From NCBI GenBank assembly GCA_964613055.1, contig CAZTGD010000021.1, forward strand, positions 1-32,654: a stretch of 32,654 nucleotides of DNA, given 5' to 3'. The stretch is from JAXGMQ01 sp964613055. GTDB lineage: Bacteria; Caldisericota; Caldisericia; JAAYUI01. The translations under genes and the position numbers were made by a program. Positions 17,119-23,158 of this stretch are shown here, one piece after another (the stretch's first letter is position 1; every line of letters starts with the position of its first letter). The notes beneath the pieces were generated by a model. The model worked only from the letters and a program-made list of their open reading frames with translations, had not been told where the DNA came from and made no database searches.

Positions 17119-17898
17119 ATGAAACTAAGCGCATATGGTCTCTCGATGGCTGGGTTTGTTCTGTTAACGATTGTTCTAAAGGTTATAAATATTGAATTCT
17201 ATTCGATATCCACTTGGGTACTGAGGATTGGTGTTTTGTGCGTTATGATAATGCTCGTAATCATTTCGTTGATCGTCTTTTTGGCAAACAAACGAAGAGG
17301 AACAGAAGAGGTTTCGACGTGGTTGCTTTTTTTCATTGCGTCATCACTGAACCTCATTGGTGGTGTGCTTGAGCTCTTGCCAGTGATCATAAATGGTATA
17401 TCCAATCCAGAGACCATAACTCTTGTCGGTAACATCTTCTTTCTTCTAACATATATAAGTTTTATTGTAGGACTTGCAATTGCTAACTATAGATTCAGCG
17501 ATTACAGGAAAGCAAACGTTACAATACCGTCAATCGTAGTGACGATTATGTTGGCTGTAGGTCTTTATTTCCTTATCAATCAAATGGCTCAAACGGGTGA
17601 ATCAAGTTTAATTGTACAAATATCATTTATCGTCTTCATCGTTATGGATGCTGTATTGGTACTCCTTGCATGGCTTCTGGCAAAGAGAACGTGGGGTGGA
17701 TCATTCTCCTCTTCCTATGTAACGATCGCTGCTGGATGCATAGCACTGGTATTATTCCACATAGTCGCCACTTATCTGATGGTATCAAGCACCTATACAC
17801 TTGATTCAGTTTTTAGGTTAATCTATATCGTTGCGATCGGTTTAATTGGAACTGGTGGAGATATACGGCTTTCAATTGAGGACAATATAGCATTATAA
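17119..17898 (+). CDS. Uncharacterised integral membrane protein, about eight segments
   Basis: A 259-residue protein that I do not recognise. Hydrophobic segments are visible at about 5-25, 31-57, 68-93, 101-126, 134-155, 163-188, 199-222 and 229-248. It has no soluble domain and no catalytic motif. Basic loops (NKRRG, NYRFSDYRK, AKRTWGG) suggest cytoplasmic loops after alternate segments. The overall look resembles the membrane sensor parts of 7TM/8TM receptor kinases, but no kinase is attached. A perfect AGGAGG Shine-Dalgarno precedes ATG 17119, and a promoter lies directly upstream. The lipoprotein gene follows after 42 bases with its own promoter. That it is a gene is secure; its function is unknown. 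Confidence 0.75.
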   Translation: MKLSAYGLSMAGFVLLTIVLKVINIEFYSISTWVLRIGVLCVMIMLVIISLIVFLANKRRGTEEVSTWLLFFIASSLNLIGGVLELLPVIINGISNPETITLVGNIFFLLTYISFIVGLAIANYRFSDYRKANVTIPSIVVTIMLAVGLYFLINQMAQTGESSLIVQISFIVFIVMDAVLVLLAWLLAKRTWGGSFSSSYVTIAAGCIALVLFHIVATYLMVSSTYTLDSVFRLIYIVAIGLIGTGGDIRLSIEDNIAL

Positions 17899-17907
17899 TA
17901 AACCCCT

Positions 17908-17934
17908 TTGAAAAAAGTCATTGTATGCTAATAT
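17908..17934 (+). promoter_or_regulatory. Promoter of the 17941 lipoprotein, leaderless geometry
   Basis: TTGAAA (17908-17913, five of six) and TAATAT (17929-17934, four of six) are 15 bases apart. The -10 box ends six bases before ATG 17941, so transcription should begin at or next to the start codon. There is no Shine-Dalgarno sequence. The spacer is short; shifting to TTTGAA gives 16. Confidence 0.5.
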
Positions 17935-17940
17935 AACAGC

Positions 17941-18405
17941 ATGATGAAACAAATAGCATATCTAGCAATCTGTTTTGTTGTCGTTTTATCGATGTCCGCC
18001 TGTGGTGAAGCACCAGTATCCTGGAATGAAGCTGAGGATAATATGTACCAGGAATTTTTATCTATCCAATCACAGGTCAAGGAGAGTATCAGTCACTTTC
18101 ATTCTAATGCACCCTCTTCCTACCAGGATTCAAAGCATGTGGCAGACTTCGTGTGGGATTGGAAGGGATTCGAAAACAGTTGTATAGAACAGATTTACAG
18201 CCAGTGGAGGCAATCAGCAGGGATCGCAATAGAGCGAGTAGCAGGAATGCACTTTTATAAAGAATCCGATCCAAATATAGCAACGGTGAGATCAGAGGCT
18301 GCGTTTCACGAGAATGACTGGATTGAAAACACTGAAAGAGTTGAGCAAGCAGTTATAATGCTTAAGGAAGGTTCCAATCCTCTAGTTGAAATGGGGCTTA
18401 AATAG
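17941..18405 (+). CDS. Small predicted lipoprotein of unknown function
   Basis: A 154-residue protein with a lipoprotein signal peptide: MMKQ, a hydrophobic core and a lipobox LSMSAC with lipidated Cys21. The mature part is mostly helical and polar, with WNEAEDNMYQEFLSIQ, DFVWDWKGFENSC and NDWIENTERVEQAVIMLKE; no domain is recognised. It would be lipidated by the Lgt encoded about 850 bases away. The start has no Shine-Dalgarno and lies six bases after a -10 box, so it is probably translated from a leaderless mRNA. A second ATG follows immediately. The stop lies 13 bases from the convergent rhomboid gene's stop. Confidence 0.72.
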   Translation: MMKQIAYLAICFVVVLSMSACGEAPVSWNEAEDNMYQEFLSIQSQVKESISHFHSNAPSSYQDSKHVADFVWDWKGFENSCIEQIYSQWRQSAGIAIERVAGMHFYKESDPNIATVRSEAAFHENDWIENTERVEQAVIMLKEGSNPLVEMGLK

Positions 18406-18418
18406 CCAAATAGCTGAG

Positions 18419-19252
18419 CTACCTCCGCCAAATATCATAATCGTTGTCTGCTCTGCCATCACCATTTCCTTCATCTGAGAATCCTTGGTTAGAGCCAAGT
18501 CTGCTAGTATATCGGTTGGTCGGGTTTGATTTTCTTCTCCTGCCTGCTTTCCTGAAAAAGACATTCCAGGGCATTGGTGCTCCAGGCTTTTTTATCTTAA
18601 TAAAGATAATAGCAACAAGGTATCCAAACAGGAATCCACCAATATGTGCCCACCATGCAACGCCTATACTACCACCGAGGACATTAAAGAACTGCATTCC
18701 AAGCCAGAACAAAAGGTAGTAGTACGCGGGTAGAACAACAGGGAAATAGAATATGAGTGTCATTATCCTGGAGTTTGGATAAAGCGCTAGGTATGCCCCC
18801 ATCACTGCCGCAATAGCGCCTGATGCTCCTACGACAGGCACTGCAGAACCCCATGAGAATGCTACGTGTGCCAGGTTTGCAAAAACACCACCAATTAGAT
18901 AGAACATCAGGAAACCAAAGTGACCAAATGTACTTTCGATGTTATCACCGAACACCCATAGATAAAGCATATTAAAGATTATATGTGACCAACTACCATG
19001 TAGAAATATTGCTGTAAGGAGTGTTAGAAGTGGATGAATAGGCGATATTCGATTTTCCTGTCCCGTTATCTCGCCTGGTATTGCTCCATATTCATAGATG
19101 AACAAGTCAGACACGGATGGTGTTTGTGCTGTTGATGCATCTGGTAGAGCTACCTGATACAACCAAACGGCAAGGCACAATCCGATGATAATCCATAACA
19201 CGATCGGTCTTTTGGCAAGCGGTCTTTGATTGAAATCACCGATTGGTAGCAT
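18419..19252 (-). CDS. Rhomboid family intramembrane serine protease
   Basis: A 277-residue membrane protease that cleaves substrates within or next to membrane segments. The Ser-His dyad is Ser144 (VGASGAIAA) and His203 (WAHIGGFLFG). The oxyanion-associated HxxxN is His90/Asn94 (WSHIIFN). At least six transmembrane segments cover residues 16-220. The first loop (about 38-72) is long, and the last 55 residues form a basic cytoplasmic tail (RKAGRRRKS and Gly/Asp-rich end). The ATG overlaps the lgt stop by one base (TAATG), so translation is probably coupled to lgt. Substrates are unknown. The pairing with lgt suggests a general membrane-protein processing unit. Confidence 0.93.
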   Translation of the reverse strand: MLPIGDFNQRPLAKRPIVLWIIIGLCLAVWLYQVALPDASTAQTPSVSDLFIYEYGAIPGEITGQENRISPIHPLLTLLTAIFLHGSWSHIIFNMLYLWVFGDNIESTFGHFGFLMFYLIGGVFANLAHVAFSWGSAVPVVGASGAIAAVMGAYLALYPNSRIMTLIFYFPVVLPAYYYLLFWLGMQFFNVLGGSIGVAWWAHIGGFLFGYLVAIIFIKIKKPGAPMPWNVFFRKAGRRRKSNPTNRYTSRLGSNQGFSDEGNGDGRADNDYDIWRR

Positions 19253-20142
19253 TATTCATTCTCTTCATTGTCGCCGTCAGGATCATTGATTGCATCTAAA
19301 CTATTTGTATTGCCGTCCAGTTCGTTTGATTTAGTCTGTTTAGCACCAGTGTTTCTGTCGATTTCTTCGATTCGAAGTATCTCCTCTTCAGAAACTTGTG
19401 ATGGTTCGTTTATCTTACGAACAAAGTAATGCATCGCACCTGTAGCCAAGAGCAGGAGTATGTTACCCCATTGGGCTAGGTTGAGTGGCGTTCCCCATAC
19501 GGGATTATGTCCAGCATCAGCCCTCAGGAATTCAGTTCCAAAGTGGGTGATCGCGTAGAAATAGATAAGATATACAAACAACTCGCCCATCCTAAGCTTC
19601 TTTTCTCTCGAAAGCCACCACAGAGCAAGGAATATGAGTGCGGCTACGACTGCGTTTACCAGTTGGGTGGGGAATCTGGATACTCCATTCATCATGACAC
19701 TGCACACTGAACTCTCGGGTCCGTAACAACATCCGTTGAGAAAACAGCCAATCCTTCCAAAAAAGTATCCAATTGCAATCGACGGTGCGGCAAGGTCACA
19801 TATTCTCCAAAAGGATAGTCTCTTCACTTTAGCAAAGATAATTACGGCTGGTATGTTGAAGATTATGATACCCAGAAAAGCCAGCCCCTGCATCTGGAGT
19901 TGGATAATATCACCAGGGTTTGCAAGGAAATAATTTAGATTTGCCAGCACGTAGAGGAGTCTTGCTCCAAGTATACCCACAATTATTATTACCAATCCCA
20001 AGTCCATGAGGTTATCTCGAGACAATCCATACAGCTTTGCCCTGTTCCAAGCAAAGGCAAATGCTGACACGATACCCAGCGTTATGAGTATCCCATACCA
20101 TCTAATCTCTAGACCAAAGATCTGGAAAGCAACTGGATGCAT
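19252..20142 (-). CDS. lgt: Prolipoprotein diacylglyceryl transferase
   Basis: Lgt transfers diacylglycerol from phosphatidylglycerol to the lipobox cysteine of prolipoproteins in the cytoplasmic membrane. The N-terminus FGLEIRWYGILITLGI and the signature GRIGCFLNGCCYGP (Arg130, Asn136) are typical, with seven hydrophobic segments and TEFLRADAG near the end. The HGG motif that carries E. coli His103 is replaced: the aligned stretch is GLAFLGII, with Leu90 at the histidine position. The C-terminal 45 residues or so are a charged, acidic extension beyond the usual end. AAGGAGGA (complement of 20146-20153) supports the ATG at 20142. It is first in an operon with the rhomboid gene. Three lipoprotein genes in this window (17941, 20204, 26958) encode likely substrates. 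Confidence 0.94.
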   Translation of the reverse strand: MHPVAFQIFGLEIRWYGILITLGIVSAFAFAWNRAKLYGLSRDNLMDLGLVIIIVGILGARLLYVLANLNYFLANPGDIIQLQMQGLAFLGIIIFNIPAVIIFAKVKRLSFWRICDLAAPSIAIGYFFGRIGCFLNGCCYGPESSVCSVMMNGVSRFPTQLVNAVVAALIFLALWWLSREKKLRMGELFVYLIYFYAITHFGTEFLRADAGHNPVWGTPLNLAQWGNILLLLATGAMHYFVRKINEPSQVSEEEILRIEEIDRNTGAKQTKSNELDGNTNSLDAINDPDGDNEENE

Positions 20143-20151
20143 AAATCCTCC

Positions 20152-20180
20152 TTGACTATCTTAACTGTCAAGAGAATAGT
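20152..20180 (+). promoter_or_regulatory. Candidate promoter for the 20204 lipoprotein
   Basis: TTGACT (20152-20157, five of six), a 17-base spacer and AATAGT (20175-20180, four of six). Transcription would begin near 20187, inside the loop of the 10-bp inverted repeat, leaving a leader of under 20 bases without a Shine-Dalgarno sequence. Confidence 0.35.
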
Positions 20181-20201
20181 TGAATAGCCTTGTCAATTCA
20201 A
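20173..20201 (-). promoter_or_regulatory. Candidate lgt promoter
   Basis: On the minus strand TTGAAT (complement of 20196-20201), a 17-base spacer and TATTCT (complement of 20173-20178) each match at four of six positions. It overlaps the inverted repeat at 20176-20205. A second minus-strand TTGACA (complement of 20166-20171) lies closer to lgt but has no properly spaced -10 box. Confidence 0.3.
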
Positions 20202-20205
20202 CTAT
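20176..20205. repeat. Perfect 10-bp inverted repeat at a divergent promoter region
   Basis: ATAGTTGAAT (20176-20185) and ATTCAACTAT (20196-20205) are perfect reverse complements around a 10-base centre. The arm centres are 20 bases apart, about two helical turns. This fits a dimeric or tetrameric operator. The right arm covers the first two bases of ATG 20204. Confidence 0.8.
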
Positions 20206-21145
20206 GATCACAACAATGAAGATAATTAAGATGTGTTGTACTCTTATGGCATTTGCTCTGGCTGTTACTGGTTGTGGGGGTGTCGAGTATCTAGAGGGTG
20301 AGAAAACCGCTCAGTATGAGCTGGGTGTCATTGGCAAATTACCTGCAACTGCAGATTTGAGGGTTATGGGTGAGGATATGGTTGATAGAATCCTCTCATT
20401 CAATTATCTTGTGGATGTACCAGGGAAGATAAACATACTCAATGAGGAAACCAGTAGATACAATGTTGGTGAGGGTTCGGATATTGGTGCACCAGAGGTT
20501 ATTGAATCAAGAGATGAAGGTGCAGGAAGAGAATTGATTCATTACCCATCAGATGTAAATGGTGTTTATGATTTGGTCACACAAGAGTGGGTTTCTTGGT
20601 TTCTACCTGATTATCCCCCATATAATCCTCCATCTCCTACAGAAGATGATGTTAACACTTACAGGACATTTACTACCACGTTGGCAGAGGATATAGCAAT
20701 TGAGTTTTCTTCAAGGATGGGTTTTAGAATCAATGGGTATCTTATAAAAACAAAACTGTCCAAAAGTAAACTCTCTGCAACCGTTACGTTTATTGAGGAG
20801 TTATCCGATACTGAGATAGACTCACCAAACTGGGTTAATGTGGAGATCAATTACTGGGGTATGGTAACAGAATTCACCAGGAATAATGGTCCCAAAACAT
20901 TGATTGCCACACAGCCTACACTCGGAATCAAAGAGGCAAAGGAAACGTTGAAGGTAATGTGGAATCTGCCCAAAGACATGAATATTCCTGATCCACAACG
21001 AGTGATTAAAAGGGAAAGATTCCAAAAAGAAGATAAAGTCATTATTGAAGACAACCTTTGTTGGTTCTTCGATCTGTCGGGAATCACCGGTGTCAGGAAG
21101 AGGATCGTTATGATCTCTGCGCATTCGGGTGAACTGTTAGATTAA
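20204..21145 (+). CDS. Predicted lipoprotein, unknown function
   Basis: About 313 residues. The signal peptide ends in the lipobox AVTGC (Cys24 counted from ATG 20204). The start is uncertain: TTG 20180, ATG 20204 and ATG 20216 are all in frame and none has a Shine-Dalgarno sequence. The N-terminal third of the mature protein is acidic and poor in known motifs. The C-terminal half (SATVTFIEELSDTEI, then a YWGMVTEFTRNNG strand, then PTLGIKEAKETLKVMW and CWFFDLSGITGVRKRIVMISAHSGELLD) has the pattern of tandem PepSY-like or YycH/I-like folds, a helix followed by strands ending in HSGE. That likeness is weak and is inference. The stop codon shares TTAA with the stop of convergent ridA. It sits divergent from lgt, its likely modifier. 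Confidence 0.78.
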   Translation: MITTMKIIKMCCTLMAFALAVTGCGGVEYLEGEKTAQYELGVIGKLPATADLRVMGEDMVDRILSFNYLVDVPGKINILNEETSRYNVGEGSDIGAPEVIESRDEGAGRELIHYPSDVNGVYDLVTQEWVSWFLPDYPPYNPPSPTEDDVNTYRTFTTTLAEDIAIEFSSRMGFRINGYLIKTKLSKSKLSATVTFIEELSDTEIDSPNWVNVEINYWGMVTEFTRNNGPKTLIATQPTLGIKEAKETLKVMWNLPKDMNIPDPQRVIKRERFQKEDKVIIEDNLCWFFDLSGITGVRKRIVMISAHSGELLD

Positions 21146-21519
21146 TCCTTGTAAGCAATCGCTGAAATTTCGATGTCAAAATCAAGAGGTAACTTGGCTA
21201 CTTCTACAGCCTCCCTTGCTGGTGGATCGCTTTCGAAAAACATTTTGTACACCGCTCCCATTTCGGTAAACGTGTCCATCGATTTAAGGAAAACCGACAC
21301 TTTAACGACATCGTTTAGCGAGTATCCTCCAGCAGAAAATACAGCGGATAGGTTTTCTAAAACCTGCTGGGTTTGCTCGGTAATAGAGCCTCTGATGTGT
21401 TCTCCATTTGATGGATTGATTGGTATCTGCCCTGATACAAACATGAAACCACCAGCAACAACAGCTTGAGAATAAGGACCGATGGCTTTTGGTGCATTCT
21501 CAGTTATGATTTTTCTCAT
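21142..21519 (-). CDS. ridA: RidA family imine/enamine deaminase
   Basis: A 125-residue cytoplasmic enzyme that hydrolyses reactive 2-aminoacrylate and related imines released by PLP enzymes. Family marks are GPYSQA (14-19), FVSGQIP, Arg102 in PPAREAVEVAKLP (the substrate carboxylate-binding arginine) and Glu117 in FDIEISAIA. The length is that of the family. The frame is open further upstream to 21846, but MRKIITENAPKAIGPYSQA is the conserved N-terminus and an AGGAA Shine-Dalgarno lies just before it, so the start is 21519. Its promoter overlaps the one for the divergent membrane-protein gene. Its stop lies within the 3' end of the 20204 lipoprotein gene. Confidence 0.95.
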   Translation of the reverse strand: MRKIITENAPKAIGPYSQAVVAGGFMFVSGQIPINPSNGEHIRGSITEQTQQVLENLSAVFSAGGYSLNDVVKVSVFLKSMDTFTEMGAVYKMFFESDPPAREAVEVAKLPLDFDIEISAIAYKD

Positions 21520-21539
21520 CTTCCTGACCCCTTCGTTCG

Positions 21540-21567
21540 TTGACTGAATCGGATTATAGCATAGAAT
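21540..21567 (+). promoter_or_regulatory. Promoter for the 21659 operon, overlapping the ridA promoter
   Basis: TTGACT (21540-21545, five of six), a 16-base spacer and TAGAAT (21562-21567, five of six). It lies face to face with and largely on top of the ridA promoter. It would give an 85-base leader before ATG 21659, with GGAGG at 21649-21653. Confidence 0.55.
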
Positions 21568-21580
21568 GACCTCTTGTCTA
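21553..21580 (-). promoter_or_regulatory. ridA promoter, consensus -10
   Basis: Minus strand: TAGACA (complement of 21575-21580, five of six), a 16-base spacer, then perfect TATAAT (complement of 21553-21558) preceded by an extended -10 TG. Transcription would start near 21546, leaving a leader of about 26 bases with the Shine-Dalgarno sequence. Confidence 0.72.
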
Positions 21581-21658
21581 AACGGGCGTGTTGTGGAACA
21601 ATTGGGCATGTTCGTTTGTTTTGAGCGTAGTAATTCTGCTTCCGAATTGGAGGAACCT

Positions 21659-23158
21659 ATGAAGAAACGAGATCTGCCAGAGATACCAAAACAAGAGGAA
21701 AAAATAAAGAGTCCTGAACCAAAAGTGGTACAAAAAGAGAGTTGGTTATCTAGGAACACTTGGTGGTTTTTTATCACTGGTTTTATATTTATTCCTGCCA
21801 TTGTCAGATGGATATTCAATGGACTCATAATCAATGCTGTTGGCAACTATTGGAACCTGGGTGGTCTCGGGCAAGCCAGTGTGGAAGTTGCTGAAAGTTC
21901 AAGGAAGTTCGCTGACCTGTATGCAAGGATAAGCTTTAACACAACATTCTTGGTGATAGTGGCATTACTTTTAGTCGCTTTCATTATTGTTGATAAGATT
22001 GACGTTGAAAAATGGGGACTTCACTGGAAGTATATTATCCCTGCTCTCCTATATTTTGGTGGGTTCTGGGTAATAATATATTTCTTCTTCGTACCCGTTG
22101 GCTCAATTCTGAGTGGTGGAGAAAGCTATATGATTGGATGGCCTCCCCCAAAAGGGCTTGTTACTGATGGTCCTTTTGTTCAGACTGTGCCTTTCTGGAA
22201 GACGTTGCAGTACATGTTTATGCCCAAGTCCATAGTGGCTTTTACAATCAACAATGGTCAGCAAATGGTTCATGGATCTCAGTCGTCTGCTTTGGGATGG
22301 CTTGAGTTTATAAGGGTGTGGCTCTTAAGAGGACCTGTAGTTATATTCTCAACGTTTGGATATGTATTCAACAAGTTGCAGACATGGTTCAGAACTCCCG
22401 GTTGGATTGCAGGAGCTAAAAGAGGAGATGACGATGTATTGCACCCGTGGTTTAAGTATGCCGTGGCATTCTTGTTCAGCGCTATACTCGTGCCCGTCTA
22501 CCAGGCAGTTTTTGTTCTCGTAAGTGGTTGGATGGCTCCACAGACTATAAATGTTGAAGGCGCAGATATGGAAGTTATCAAATATGCTACAAGCACTCCT
22601 AGCGTAATGTGGATAATCGTTTTTTGGTTGGTGATAGCAATAGCTTTCAACCTAGCGCTGAAGTGGGCTTATGTGGATCGAATCAAAAGAAAACTTTCAG
22701 ATTGGGAGCGATCGTTGTACAAATGGTTGCCAGGTTTTGGAGTATTGGTTATTGGCTTGATAATAAGCTTTGCCAGCGGTTGGCATCTTGCACCAATCAA
22801 TCCTGAAACCGGGTTGGTGATGAACTCTGTTACTGGTCCGTTTAGTACTAGCGACATCGGAACGTTTATATACTTGTTTGTATGTTTCTACACATACATT
22901 AGGACAAGAAACCTCATCATCCCAGCTCTCATCTATTCATCACTGCCATACTTCCTCAACTTCATTCGAGTAACCCCGAACGTGACTCCAACCTATTGGG
23001 GTTCATTAATAGCGTTTATATTAACAATCATAATACTTATAGCTTACACGGAGGTATACAGATTCTGGGCTCCCTGGTTGACGTTCAACGTTGTACGGGA
23101 GGAACCGGTACACGAGGAAGGCGAGATATCCGAGGAGGCAGAGAAGCTGGAGGAATAG
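21659..23158 (+). CDS. Uncharacterised polytopic membrane protein, about ten segments
   Basis: A 499-residue protein that I do not recognise. ATG 21659 is chosen over upstream in-frame starts because GGAGG (21649-21653) precedes it and the upstream residues look non-coding. A charged, Pro/Glu/Lys-rich N-terminus (about 1-30, cytoplasmic) is followed by roughly ten transmembrane segments and a short acidic C-terminal tail (about 480-499). Several segments are rich in aromatic residues. The stretch YIRTRNLIIPALIYS near residue 425 resembles the RTGSLxxPILxH region of CPBP-type proteins. The CPBP catalytic glutamates are absent, so I do not assign that family. Its TAG overlaps the GTG start of polA by one base, so the two are translationally coupled. 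Confidence 0.8.
   Translation: MKKRDLPEIPKQEEKIKSPEPKVVQKESWLSRNTWWFFITGFIFIPAIVRWIFNGLIINAVGNYWNLGGLGQASVEVAESSRKFADLYARISFNTTFLVIVALLLVAFIIVDKIDVEKWGLHWKYIIPALLYFGGFWVIIYFFFVPVGSILSGGESYMIGWPPPKGLVTDGPFVQTVPFWKTLQYMFMPKSIVAFTINNGQQMVHGSQSSALGWLEFIRVWLLRGPVVIFSTFGYVFNKLQTWFRTPGWIAGAKRGDDDVLHPWFKYAVAFLFSAILVPVYQAVFVLVSGWMAPQTINVEGADMEVIKYATSTPSVMWIIVFWLVIAIAFNLALKWAYVDRIKRKLSDWERSLYKWLPGFGVLVIGLIISFASGWHLAPINPETGLVMNSVTGPFSTSDIGTFIYLFVCFYTYIRTRNLIIPALIYSSLPYFLNFIRVTPNVTPTYWGSLIAFILTIIILIAYTEVYRFWAPWLTFNVVREEPVHEEGEISEEAEKLEE

Noticed and set aside
18411..18421. Small palindrome TAGCT-G-AGCTA between convergent stops
   Set aside because: It includes the rhomboid stop codon, has a five-base arm and no T-run; probably chance.
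21520..21846. Open frame upstream of ridA that would give a 234-residue protein
   Set aside because: The extra residues cross the ridA promoter and the start of the divergent gene; the conserved RidA N-terminus begins at 21519 with a Shine-Dalgarno.
22996..23157. In-frame extension of polA upstream of GTG 23158
   Set aside because: It lies wholly inside the membrane-protein gene in another frame and precedes the conserved PolI N-terminus.
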